Source: Sipunculus nudus (Eukaryota > Annelida > Sipuncula > Golfingiida > Sipunculidae). From it: DNA of 64,000 bases. Location: contig CM049316.1 in the NCBI GenBank assembly GCA_026874595.1, positions 50,725,676 to 50,789,675 of the forward strand, read 5' to 3'. The notes under the pieces are model-generated. The model had not been told where the DNA came from, did no database searches, and saw only the letters and a list, made by a program, of their open reading frames with translations. The position numbers and the translations under genes were made by a program. Shown in pieces: positions 45,454-57,572 of this stretch (its first letter is position 1; every line of letters starts with the position of its first letter).

Positions 45454-45484
45454 CAGCTGAGCGCTTTGACCCATGGGTCCCTTG
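45454..45484 (+). repeat. Class B 3' terminus with palindromic cap
   Basis: CAGCTGAGC (45,454-45,462) is the reverse complement of the class B 5' GCTCAGCTG. It is followed by GACCCATGGGTC (45,468-45,479), CCTTG and TT. Confidence 0.7.
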
Positions 45485-45596
45485 TTTTTACTTTAAAATG
45501 ACAAACATCATGTCAGTTTCTCAGCTGTGATTCCATCTAGTGTCCTAAAACCTGGTTTGTTAATTGATCACAAGTGGATGCCCTATATTAAGCACC

Positions 45597-45633
<37 letters not shown>

Positions 45634-45788
45634 CATCCAAAACAATTTATTTCCAGATGATAACTCCAGGTTGAATTGACATATCAATTTCAAACATGAC
45701 TTACTCATGGCCCACCATTAATTAAAGAAGAACCTGTATGATTTTTGGGTCATGTGGTAAAAGGTCAAGGTCACAAGACTCACTTTTT
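45485..45788 (+). repeat. Dispersed repeat with (CTGT)n, paralogue of 4.1-4.8 kb
   Basis: Shares CACAAGTGGATGCCCTATA and AGGTCA half-sites (AAAGGTCAAGGTCA near 45,758) with 4,165-4,787. The CTGT microsatellite is at 45,597-45,632. It leads directly into a class A 5' start. Confidence 0.6.
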
Positions 45789-47657
45789 AGCGAACCTGTG
45801 AGCTTATGCTATGGTGCGGCGTCGTCTGTACTGTGTCGTGCGTCGTGCGTCGTACGTCGTGCGTTGTCCGTACGTTAACCATAGCTATCTCAAACACGGC
45901 AGGAGCTATATATAGCATCACCAAATTTTTGGCAAATAATCAGTCCAATATTTCACAGAAATGATCCCTGGAACAATCTTTCCCAAGTTTGTTCGAATGG
46001 TTCCAGTTCGGAAGTTACAGGAGGTTATTCTTTGTTAACTGGGCAAAAAAGCATATTAAAATTTAAATCTCAGAAACGGCTGGAGCTATCATCACCAAAT
46101 TTTATGCCAATGTTGGTCACTTAGGTCATATCTGAAATTGAGGTATTGGTGGCGCCACCTGCATCGGCCTTTTTTGTACGGGGTCATCAGTACCTGTATC
46201 ACACTGAGGGCTACAAAAAACTTCTTCTCTGAAACCATATGGCCAAAATGTTTAATATTGCACAGAAATGATCCTAGGGTAGTGCTTTCTGAAGTTTGTT
46301 CAAATGGTTTCTTTTCAGTGACTTTTGGCTAAGTTATGGGAAGCTGAATTAGTCATATGCCATAACATCCCATTTAAGGTCAATGGCTACAAAGATCCCT
46401 TACTCAAAACCCACCGGGCCAAATTCTTAAATCTCACACATTAATTATCTTCAGATGTTGATAATTCAAGTGTGTTCAAATGGTTTCGGTTCAGTGCTTT
46501 TTGGCTGAGTTGAGGGAAGCTGAACTTAGCCAGTTTGCTGTCTCTTCCTATATGAGTGATAAACCTGCAAAACTGTTTTCGACTGATGCCACTGAAGCCA
46601 ATTTGTTTAATATTTTACAAGAATAATCCCCACAATAATTCTCATAATATTTGTCTTTAACGGTTCCACATGAATGATTTTTGGCTGAAATATGGAAATT
46701 GAATTCAGTCCTTTTACCATATATGTTAGCTGTGTGAAGCAGTTACATCTAGCCTGAAACCAATTTATCAGTAACTATAACATCATGCCATTAGATTTCA
46801 GGATAAATCGCTTGGCAGACTGCCAACTGTTTCAGATTTTGCAACAGGCCAAGGTCAGCCTGGATCCATTCATAGCTTTGGCAGATTGGCAACTGTATCA
46901 GGTTAGGCAACAGGTCAAAAGTTCACTCAGTGCAGCCAGGTATAGGTCAAGAGTTTACTCAGTGCAGTAGCTGTATTCTATTTATAGCTTTGGCAGACTG
47001 CCCTCTGCATCAAATTTGGCACCAAAGTTGAGCCTGGATCTATTTATAGCTTTGACAGACTGTCAACTGTGTCAGATTATGCAACAGGTCAAGAGTTCAC
47101 TCAGTGCAGCCAGGTACAGGTCAAAAGTTCACACAGTCTAGCCAGGTGCGGGTCAAGAGTTCACTCAGTGCAGTAGCTTGAGCCAGCAATTTGTCACGGT
47201 TCACTCAGGGGAACTGCCTTTCTTACCTGGTCAGCCCAGTGCATCAAACTCCAGAAGTTTGATGTATTGGCCTGATATTTGGACCTGTCTGTGATGGCTT
47301 TCTCATTCACAAGACAGGTGTCTCCACCTACAATGACTTTTGCACAGTGTGCCTGCTTATTTCTCAAGAGGAATTTGGTATATCATCCTAAAATTGGGCA
47401 AATTTATACATATTGTAAAGCTTTGTTGTATACAAGACTGATGGCGCCACCTACAATAAGTTTTGCACAGTGTATGCCCCTGCTTATTTGTCAGGAGGGA
47501 TATCAGCCTGAAATTGGGCATATGCATGTATACATCTCTGATGCTTTTGTCGTATACAAGACATATAGGCCTACTTGAAAAGTAATTGCCCAGCAATGAA
47601 GCAATTTACCTGGTGTTTAAACCAATGCTCAGGTTTGCATTAGGCCTGTAGGCCTTG
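45789..47657 (+). mobile_element. Class A Helentron-like element, both ends; duplication junction inside
   Basis: The 5' motif is GCGAACCTGTG at 45,790-45,800 followed by a run of CGTCGTGCGT-like units. From about 46,331 it is the duplicate of 5,425-6,752. It ends CTCAGGTTTGC, AGGCCTGTAGGCCT (47,642-47,655), TG, and the next class A 5' motif abuts at 47,661. Confidence 0.65.
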
Positions 47658-47659
47658 TT

Positions 47660-50600
47660 AGCGAACCTGTGAGCTTATGCGATGGCGCAGCGTCGTCCGT
47701 CCATCGTCAGCCGTCTGCCGTCCGGGGCTGGCTTTCCGCCGTCCATGGCTATAAGTCAGAAACTGTCAGAGCTAGCAGCTCCAAATTACATGTATGAATT
47801 AGTCATATGTGAAACTTGGTGCCCTAGAGCTTATTATTAGGTATCTGCATTAATTTAGATTTTATAGAAAAAAAGCTTAAAAACCTTTAAAAATCTTCTT
47901 CTCTGAAACTGTCCAGCCAAATTTAACAATATTTCACAGAAATGATCCCTGGAACAATCTTTCTCAAGTTTGTTCGAATGGTTCCAGTTCAGAGATTTTT
48001 GGCCGAGTTACAGGAGGTTGAACTTTGTTAACTGTGCAAAAAAGCATATTAAAATTTAAATCTCAGAAATGGCTGAAGCTATCATCACCAAACTTTATGC
48101 CAATGTTGGTCACATAGGTCATATCTGAAATTGAGGTATTGGTGGCGCCACCTGCATCGGCCTTTTTTGTACGGGGTCACCAGTGCCTGTATCACACTGA
48201 GGGCTACAAAAATCTTCTTCTCTGAAACCATATGGCCAAAATGTTTTATATTGCACAGAAATGATCCTAGGGTATTGCTTTCTCAAGTTTGTTCAAATGG
48301 TCTCTTTTCAGTGAATTTTCGCTAAGTTATGGAAAGCTGAATTTAGTCATATGCCATAACATCCCATTTTAGCTCAGTGGCTACAAAGATCTTCTTCTCA
48401 AAAAACACTGGTCCAAATTCTTAAATCTTACACATTAATTATCCTCAGATGTTGATAATTGAAGTTAGTTCTAATGGTTTTGGTTCAGTGCTTTTGGCTG
48501 AGTTACGGGAAGCTGAACTTAGCCAGTTTGCTGTATCTTCCTATATGAGTTATAAACCTGCGAAACGTTTTCTACTGATGCCACTGAAGCCAGTTTGTTT
48601 AATATTATACAAGAATAATCCCTACAATAATTCTTATAATAATTGTCATTAATGGTTCCACATGAATGATTTTTGGCTGAATTATGGAGATTGAATCGAG
48701 TCATTTTACCATATATGTTAGCTGTGTTATGCTGTTACATCTAGCCTGGCACCAGTTTATCAGCATCTATTACATCATGCCACTAGACATTTAGATTTCA
48801 GGTTATCTTTGGTTAATATTGACAAGAAAGTTTTTTTAAAAGCTCTTAACAAATTTAGATTTATGATTTAAGTTATTCATCATACTAGGCAATGTTACAA
48901 TCATAGATATTCAGTTCTCTGTGGCTATATAAAGACAACTGTACATGGATTATTAATTATTGGTATCCCTACTAAACTTAATTCAAGAATTTGCCATCAA
49001 TGAGATATATCTGTATTTTAATTTTGCATTCAGTATGCGTCCGTAATAATTTTACATATATTCCTGATTGCTTTTTTATAAAAAGTCAACTGAAAAGCAT
49101 TTTGTATTGGGAAAATAAATTTCAAAGTTATTTCAAGTAGGGACCACTTTTATGTACAGATGGCAGCACTTGGTTTACCATTGGCAGATTGTCAGTGCCT
49201 TGATGTTGGCCATTAGCCAAGATGATGTCAGCTCTATAAATAGTTTTGTTCAAATGGTCTCAGTTCAGTGACTTTTGGCTGAGTTATGGGAAGCTGAATT
49301 TAGTCATATGCCATAACAGCCCATGTAAGCTAAGTGGCTACAAAAATCTTCTTCTCAAAAACCACTGGGCCAAATTCTTAAATCTCACACATTAATCATC
49401 CTTAGATGTTGATAATTCAAGTTTGTTCAAATGGTCTCAGTTCAGTGACTTTTGGCTAAGTTATGGGAAGCTGAATTTAGTCATATGCCATAACAGCCCA
49501 TGTTAGCTGAGTGGCTACAAAAATCTTCTTCTCAAAAACCACTGAGCCAAATTCTTAAGTCTCATACATTAATTATCCTTAGAAGTTGATAATTCAAGTT
49601 GGTTCAAATGGTTTTGGTTCAATGATATTTGGCTGAGTTATGGGAAGCTGAACTTTGCCATTTTGCTGTATTTTCCCATATGAGTTATAAACCTACAAAA
49701 CGTTTTTTGACTGAGGCAAATTTGTTTAATATTTTGCAAGAATTCCCTGAATCATTCTTATAATTATTGTCTTTTATGGTTCCAAAAATGAATTTTAGCT
49801 GAATTATAAAGATTGAATTGAGCCATTTTACCATATATTTAAGCTGTGTGAAGCATATACATCTAGCCTGGCACCTGTTTATCAGCATCCATTACATCAT
49901 GCCTCTAGACTTTAGATTTCAGGTTATCAATGGTTAATATTGACAAGAATGTTTTTTAAAAGCTTTTAAAAAATGTAGATTTAATATTTTAAATATTCCT
50001 CATGCCAGGCAATGTTTACAATCACAGGTTTACAGCTCTCTGTGGATATATATAAAGACGGCTGTACATGATTATAAATAATAGGTATCCATACTCAACT
50101 TAATTCAAGATTTTGCCATCAGTGAGATGTATCTGTATTATAATTTTGCATTCATTATGCATCTGTAGTAATTTTTAGCGAACTTGTGAGCTAATGCAAT
50201 AATGTGGCAGCGTCCGCCGTCTGTATATTGGTTTGCATTTGATGAATTTTAGTGGAGTTACATGAATTTGAACAGTCATTTGGCCAAGTAAGCATACTGA
50301 CTATCTCAGAAATGACAGGAGCTAGCATTACCAAGTATTGTGCAAATGTTGGTCACATGACTCATATTTGAAGTTGCAGATTTTGTGGTGCCACCTACAT
50401 TGACCATTTTTTATGGGCAAAAACCTCATATTGTGGCCTCTTTCAGCTTAAAATGTTTATGATGAAACTGTCAAGTTGAATCGTTCAATTTTTCAAAAGA
50501 ATTATCCTAGGACATGGTTCTTTCAATCATATCAGAAAAGCTTTTGTTGGTCTTATGGCCATTATTGTGTCTATTTCAAACTGAGAACTGCAAAACTGTT

Positions 50601-51728
50601 CTTCTACAAAATTATTGTTTCAATTATAACTTCTGTAACATTACACAAAAATTATTCTTAGGTGGCCTTTGTTCAAGTTTACTTGAATGATTTTTGGCAG
50701 AATATTTGGACCTTTAAACAAGAAAGAACTGCATCTTTTATTATTCTAGATATTTTGATAAAAAGTTTATGAATAAGTCAGTTTGAAAAAAAGGCATTTT
50801 AGCCAAAGTCTTTCAGTATGTGTAAACAGATTCACCAACACTCCAAGATTGTGTCTGTATCTTTAAATAGGTTAAGAAAGTGCCAACTGTTTCAGATTTG
50901 GCAAATGATCAAGAGTTCATTCAGTGCAGCCAGATTTAGGTCAAGAGTTCAATCAGTGCAGCCAAGCACAAGGCATGTGATCACCTCATGGGTGACATTC
51001 TGATTTTATGACAGGTGGCGCCACCTACATTCACGTTTACGCTGCAGCCATCCAAACTCATATCTCGGGAACCGTTTGACCGATTGGGCCAACATTTTGC
51101 ATGTGTTTAGATCTCACATAGCTCTATATCATACGCAAAACTGGTGGCGCCACCTGCAGCCATTTTTGCACAGCTCCCGTCTATTTGTCTGCCATGGGAT
51201 AAAATCACTCATATCTCGGCAGTGGTTTGACATATCTGCCTAAAATTTTGCAGGTTTATACATCCCCGACAGCTGTCTTGATTTTATGACAGGTGGCGCC
51301 ACCTACATTCTAGTTTATGCAGCAGACATCCAAGCTCATATCTTGGGAACCGTTTGACCGATTGGGCCAAAGTTTTGCATGTGTATAGTTCTCACATAGC
51401 TCTTTATCATACGCAAAACTGGGGGCGCCACCTGCAGCATTTTTGCACAGCGTCCATCTTTTTATCTGCCTAGGGCTAAAATCACTCATATACATGTACT
51501 GGTTTGACTTATCTGCCTTAAATTTTGCATATGTATACAACTTGGACGGCTTCCTGGATTTCGTGGTAGGTGGCGCAACCTACATACACAATTTGGCTGC
51601 AGACATCCATGCTAATATGCAACACTTCACTCTATTTCCCCTTGCCACTCAATCCATGCCTCACTTCACCCGTTCCACTCTGATTTAGGCGGATACACGT
51701 AGTCGCTTGTCGACTACCCGTATTCTAG
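47660..51728 (+). mobile_element. Class A-type element ending in a Helitron-like hairpin, copy 2
   Basis: Duplicate of 6,755-10,823: start GCGAACCTGTG (47,661-47,671), internal start at 50,178, dimeric monomers from 51,000, hairpin arms 51,699-51,705 and 51,711-51,717, CTAG at 51,725-51,728 followed by T. Confidence 0.5.
51000..51695 (+). repeat. Dimeric tandem repeat, 129/149-bp monomers, copy 2
   Basis: Palindromic cores start at 51,014 and keep the alternating spacing of the first copy. Confidence 0.85.
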
Positions 51729-52438
51729 TTAATGTATGATAAGAGTGTGGTCGGTCATAATAGCCTATGGTTAATGTTGTCTTTGTTTGTAAAAACTGAC
51801 ATAAAATAAAATGCTTGTATTTTATCGAATTGTCAGAATCATTCTCCTATTATCACTCACATGTGCCTACTTGTCATGAAAGTACTGATGTGCATGCGTA
51901 TATACATTTATTAACACGTTTTAAAAGCCAAAGCAACAAATATGCAGTGCATTTAAATTTATAAATCGTTATGGTTACATTTAAAGTTAGAGTTATATCC
52001 CTATGCATTAGCAATCAATCGATACGACCAATACAGCATGCAACGCATTTCGATTATCGTATCGACGTCGTGTATCGATTCGTATCGATATATCGATATA
52101 TTGATACAGCCCTACTCGAAAGTGATATAAATTCAACTCAGTTTTAAATTCTACTACTGTATACAACTACACTGTACCACTACTAAAAGAACGAAAACTT
52201 TTACTACTATAAAACCAAAGAAGCAAAAGCGTTTTTACTTTAAAATAATTGCATTACAGTTTATTTAGCGGACTGCTGCATTCCAGCTCTGGGAAAACAG
52301 CGTATCCAGTTAGAAAATGGTGTTTTGGTAATTGCCATTCAAGCACATAAAGTTTACCTGCCTCATAGTCGCGTAATTTGTTTAAACTTTATAATAATTG
52401 CATTATATTCTCTGTATTTCTGCTCTGGGAATGCATAT
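51729..52438. other. AT-rich stretch with transposon-like palindromes, copy 2
   Basis: Duplicate of 10,824-11,533. The ATCGATA-rich block with CAGCCCTA is at about 52,017-52,115. No gene. Confidence 0.5.
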
Positions 52439-54066
52439 TCATTGTTCGCAGAGGGTACATGTAAAGAAGTAATCCTCCGATATATCTTCAGGTACATTTG
52501 CACAAATACTATGCCACCTTATACCACACATTGAACATGTTATCATATTTCCATAAAAATAGTCAGGATATTTGCATGGACAGTGTAATACTATCTCATG
52601 GTGCACATGTTTAACCTTGACAGGACGTTTTCGCTGATTTTTTGGAAACAGTGTGAAATTTTTTGGCTCTAAACAGTTTTTTAAATGGGTTCTCATTCTA
52701 TATTCATCATATACCCAGTCACTATAATTTTAAAATTTAACCAACTGTTCAGCCTATTGTTGGAAAATTCAACCGTGTTTGCGATCGCATATACCCCACA
52801 ATCTGAGATATTATTCTGTAACAAGGCATTCACTACCGAAACATGTAATTTAGATTGCTCCAAGTTGTAGATTTGGCAAAGCTGTATTTCTGTTGAAGAA
52901 GTAAGACTCTTTGCGCCCCCCCCCCCCCCCCCCCGCAAGCTATCTATTACAAACAAACCTCTCTCATCCGGTCGGACCGATATAAGCCAATGTTAATGTC
53001 CAGTGAAATGTATTTGTACACACGGGCCTTTTTCGAGAACCTATATTTTTAAAACCTGTTTCAGGCACGATCCATTTGTTTCATTCATCACTGAATTAAG
53101 CAAGGTGTTAAAGTAGTATATCTTGGAATCTGATGATTTCTGGATATTGTTTTTGTCAAATTATTTGCGCAGGATGCACGGATATGCTTATCAGAAAGCC
53201 AAGAATCATTTTCTATTTCTCTTTTATTTTGAACTGTTAGTCCGAATTCATGCAGCCAATACCTTGCTCGGCACGTCTGTTTTTCTGGTGAATTATGTAT
53301 TAAAATTGGCAATATCGGATTTGCCTTTCTCTTTTTAACTGAAACATTGTTTTCAAATGTCGGCAATTTTTTTCGTTTTAGCGAGAGTCGATTTCTTTTT
53401 TTGTTTTTGTTGTTGTTATCTTCGGGGATTACTTTACGAATATCGCTTAGCGGGCTATTACATTCATTAGAGGTCACACAATTTTCCAAGGTTATTTTAT
53501 CTGTGGTCTGTTTTTGTGTAGAGGATGCATTTATTTCAAAAGATTGTGTATCGATAATGCTTTCCGGCATCCCTACTGGACTACAATTAGGAGTTGGAAG
53601 CAAGGATGAACTGTCATCTTTACTTTTTTCTTTACTGTTACTATTACTCTTGCAAAAATCAAGTCTAATTCTCACCCGTTTCCGTTCTGAATTTTTCAAA
53701 ATTGATTTTGGTGTTTTTTTTAAACTGTAACATTATTTAATGGTGTTATGGCCGGGTAGCTTGTGTCTTAACTTTATCAACAGTATCCTATTTAGTTTTC
53801 TGTTTCCAAACTGGAACCAGGTCATCTAGCTTGGGAGATTGCAGTTCTATCTCTAGGTGAGGTTATCATGGAAACATCGGTATCGGGAGCAGCTTCAAAT
53901 TCGTACACGAAATCTGATTTTCTCAGCTGTTTTCTACCCGTTTTTCTAGCCACCCTTTTCTTACTACACCGAGACATTAGTGAACATTTAGTTTGCGTTT
54001 TTGATCGATTACATCCATACCATGTCCCATTGTTTTCCCATGAATACTGATCGCAGCGCCAATCAT
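52439..54066 (-). pseudogene. Decayed Ulp1-like cysteine protease with C-terminal PHD finger, copy 2
   Basis: Same domain order and lesions as 11,534-13,158: Cys/Trp-rich segment, SILK-containing basic linker, WLSDKHI, HWLIS, VIDSL, QNNISDCG, then the C4HC3 PHD pattern ending TCTLCEQ. The stop just before the catalytic His and the frameshift between protease and PHD are shared, so decay came before the duplication. Visible differences are the G tract (six instead of five glycines in frame) and a few substitutions, such as D for N and N for Y in the linker (53,699-53,088 open stretch). Neither copy can give a working protease without correction of several lesions, so this is not an active gene. 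Confidence 0.75.
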
Positions 54067-54087
54067 CTGGAACAGATGGGAGGAAAA
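54067..54087 (-). other. Candidate 3' splice site, copy 2
   Basis: Same pyrimidine-rich acceptor as at 13,159-13,179; AG at 54,068-54,067 on the minus strand. Confidence 0.4.
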
Positions 54088-54211
54088 TACTTTTAATATA
54101 AAAAAAAAATAAACTGGTATCTGGTGGGATTTAATTTTTGACTATATATGCTGTACTTCATATCACACATTAACATAATTGCATAGAATAAGGAAAACGT
54201 ATTTAGACTGT

Positions 54212-54323
54212 ATGTGTGTGTGTGGGTGAGGGGGGGGGGAGAAAAAGAGAGGAGAATGAGAGATGGTAGGAAATATAAGGAAGCGTATTAAGATTGTGTG
54301 TTGGAGAGAGAGAGAGAGAGAGG
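54212..54323. repeat. Compound microsatellite, copy 2
   Basis: GT run, 10-G tract, then AG-rich sequence and an uninterrupted AGAGAG run. The copy differs in length from 13,305-13,420. Confidence 0.9.
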
Positions 54324-54453
54324 TTACACTATTTATATAACTACAGAAAGCAAGAAAGTGGAACTGCTCATACGTTCAAACTAAGGGGTTTCTTCAGTGG
54401 GTGGTACGATCAAAGGATAATAGGATTACAGTACTTCAAATAGCTACAAAGGA

Positions 54454-54678
54454 TTAATTACTCTGCCGAGGTCTATTTGTCATCACTGTCCGTACATAAA
54501 CAATATTACTCCATAAATGAATTGTTGCCTTCAATTGTGCGCCATGGAAATTAATGAGTTTAATTAGTTTATTATTAAATAGCCAAATTGGCCATGTCTC
54601 TGGATGAGGTTTGCCTGTAATAACTGTGTACACACCAGCACCTGCCTGAAAGGCCAGGCCGCCGGGAAGAGAATCCAT
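54454..54678 (-). other. Unassigned 74-codon ORF
   Basis: Starts MDSLPGGLAFQAGAG. It is open here, but the duplicate at 13,550-13,770 has a one-base insertion that breaks the frame. No family recognised; low coding likelihood. Confidence 0.2.
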
Positions 54679-54774
54679 AATTTAGTAATCAATTAACTTT
54701 GTTGGGGTATCCTCCGCTGCCCTTTTTTTATTATTATGTATTAAACCCGTTAAATTTTAGTCTTAGTGCCGAAT

Positions 54775-54877
54775 AAGTAAACCAAAATTTTGACATAGTT
54801 TTTATATGTTTTATAATTTCAATATTAAGTAAACCACATATTTGACATACTATTTTATGTTTTATAATTTCTATATT
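54775..54877. repeat. Tandem duplication of a 52-bp AT-rich unit, copy 2
   Basis: Same two-copy structure as 13,871-13,973. Confidence 0.85.
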
Positions 54878-54953
54878 TCCATATTTAATGCATACCCTTT
54901 ATACCATTAAAAATTTAAGGATAGGTGAGTTTACGATAATTTCTATATGTCAA

Positions 54954-55256
54954 TATCAAATTAAACTATTTTATATGTTATCACATATTTTACTATACAA
55001 TTTATACTAAAGAAAATATTCTGTATCATATGCAAGAAAATATAATTAGTTATGAACATTTTACAAACATTCAAGAGTTTTCAGAAATTGAAAATTGGTA
55101 AAAAGAATATATGATTAGTTTATTAAACAGTTTTTTAAACAATATACGTATTTTAGTGACAGTTCCAATCAATCAGACTCGTAAACAATACAACATACCA
55201 GTATCAGAGCGGGGAAGTCAGACATGTATGTGGTGGCATCTGTTGTGGCGAGTGGG
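54954..55256. other. 303-bp segment missing from copy 1 of the duplication
   Basis: The paralogous site near 14,049 reads straight across, with AATCAA/AATATCAA-type microhomology at the edges. The segment has no inverted ends and no target duplication, so deletion from copy 1 is more likely than insertion here. Confidence 0.75.
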
Positions 55257-55489
55257 AATCAATGGGAAGCACTCATTGGTGGATCTCCGGGCAGGATGGC
55301 GGTCTCCGGACGATCTCAGGGTCGTCTCCGGGTGAGGTTTCCGTGGATAACTGAATAAATACTTTGTGCACTTGCAAATTAAGTATCATATTCAATGTGG
55401 ATGTCATTTAGAAGTGTCAAGGGGAAGGTTTAATAAGAATTGCTGCCTTATTAATTAAGATATCGCGTTGTCTTTATTTATAATCCCTC

Positions 55490-55589
55490 AGTTATCAACC
55501 AAGGTCAACCTGCCTAATAAGGACACCTCACTATTAAGGACAAAACGATTGAGACCCTTGACTGTCCGCTTTAGACAGGTTTCACTGTA
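55490..55589 (-). mobile_element. pogo/Tigger-like transposon end fossil, copy 2
   Basis: Duplicate of 14,285-14,382: TA then CAGTGAAACCTGTCTAAAG on the minus strand. Confidence 0.4.
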
Positions 55590-55726
55590 TATCATGCAAT
55601 TTGACTTGGGGCAGATAAGATTAATATAATCAATAATTTTTGTGTTGTGTTCATGTTAATTGTTAATTGTTGTGTTTGTGTTATTGGTTCTTGTTAAAAT
55701 TGTTTAGTACATGCATTGTTCATATA

Positions 55727-56244
55727 CATGGTTCACATGTACTTGAAAAGTAATGGTCTAGCATTGAAGCATTATGTACCTGGTGTAGGTTGGATTGACA
55801 TATGATTTCAAACTTGACTTTTGAATGAGCCACCACTAAAGCAAGAAATTTTACGATTTTTATGTCATTAGTTCAAAGGTCAAAGTCATTTGACCCACTT
55901 ATTTAAAAAGATTATGGCTGCATTTTAAACCAAGCTTTTCATCCAAAACCTTCCATCTTGCGCATATTGCTAAAACTTTTCATCCCAAACTTTCCATCTT
56001 TCACACATGGCTTACCTGCCATGTGGAAGAAATCTGTAGATTCTGAGGTTTCCTGGTCTGCGGTCAACATCCCATTTTTCAAAGATTGTTAAGATAATCT
56101 AAATGCTGTATGTTCAAGGATTGTAACTTCTCAAATATTGGGTCACAAAGTCATTGGTTAGATCACCGGAACCACATTTTGAAAAAGCTCATAAATATCC
56201 TTACAATCAAATTCAGCTGAGGGTTGTGACCCATGGGTCCCTAG
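55727..56244 (+). mobile_element. Chimeric class A/class B repeat with class B terminus, copy 2
   Basis: Duplicate of 14,520-15,037; CAGCTGAG at 56,214, GACCCATGGGTC at 56,228-56,239, CTAG ending at 56,244. Confidence 0.6.
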
Positions 56245-57030
56245 TTGAAAACAGATTTGGCACCATGGCAAGTTTCAACATGTCAAGAGGTCAATCAGTG
56301 CACCCAAGTGGGGTCCAGATATCACCATGGCAACTGACCTGGCTCTGCCTGGTGTCCAGATACAGTCTAGAGGATGTGTCTAAACACATCATCTAGAAGT
56401 TTAGAACCTGCCAATTGTGTCAGATTTTACAAAAGGTCAAGTTATGCTCTGTCTCTATAAATAACTTTGGCAGACTGCCAACCATTTCAGATTTGCAAAC
56501 AGGTCAAGTTTCAGTCAGTAAGAGCCAGTGGTAAGTTTCAGTCTGTAAGAGCCAGTGGTGTGGTTACATGTGGCACATTAGGCACTGTTGACCTGGGGGA
56601 AAGCTGAGCCTCCATTGCCAGGATGCATGAATGGGTGTAGCCGTGACAACCCGACTCGGTAGGCAATCGGATAATTTGGCTGGTAAGCCTACTTGAGTCG
56701 TGATACTAGTAATATTGTGGAATGTATCGCAGTGGTCTTGCATCAGGTTGCATTCATATTGTGGTAAACGGCCCATAATCTCAATATTATGCTGAGAATA
56801 CAATAGTATACATGTGAGCTCACAACCTAAACTGAAACACCGTCTCCATGGACAAAGGTCATTTCCTGTATCACCTGCAAGCTGCCTGCGTCCTGTAACC
56901 CGTGCGAGCCGTGCTTGTGTTCATGGGGTCATAAATTCAACAAACATACCAAGGGGTTAACCAATGTGCTGGGTTTAACAGTAACTTTTCTCGCTCATAT
57001 TTGGTATTATTTAAAATTACACAAAAAATG
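56245..57030. other. Low-copy stretch and diverged short-period module, copy 2
   Basis: Duplicate of 15,038-15,823. No recognisable gene. Confidence 0.4.
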
Positions 57031-57270
57031 CTAACGATTGGTCTGGTTTATGTTGATTGACTGTGTACCTTTAGGCCATGAAGCGTTGTCAGAAATGACG
57101 AAAATATTTGCATCTTCATAAGGCCTTATAATGCGTTCCTCAGACTGAGATGTCATATGACACTCTGGCGCGCAAGTAATCTGGTCGTAATGCCAGAGGG
57201 TCGATATGACGCTAGAATAGGTCTGACTCAATAACAAGGCTAAAAGAGGAACTTGTTCTTAGAAGTTATA
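57031..57270 (-). other. Possible orphan exon or ORF, copy 2
   Basis: The same open frame as 15,824-16,063, intact in both copies. The hydrophobic start and two Cys are conserved. Identity between such recent copies is weak evidence for coding. Confidence 0.25.
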
Positions 57271-57572
57271 GGGAAAAAGCTCAAAAACATTTTAAAATGT
57301 TCTTCTCTGAAACCATGCTGCCAAATTGTCTGTTCATCTGTCCCAATATCCCTCCCTGGCAAAAAGAACATATCTGAAATATCCTGACTGATACATCCTA
57401 GTTTTAAAATGTCCTAGTCCGAAACGTGCAGGTCTGAAAACGTCCATTTGGCGGAAATCATAATGACTAAGGTAGATATGCAGGACATGAGAGGATCAAT
57501 ATTAAATTTAAAAAAAATAAACATTCATACTCCAAAACTTTGCACAGGTTTGCTTTAGGCCTGTAGGCCTAG
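57271..57572 (+). mobile_element. Class A fragment with 3' cap, copy 2
   Basis: CACAGGTTTGC starts at 57,543, then AGGCCTGTAGGCCT and AG at 57,572. Confidence 0.6.
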
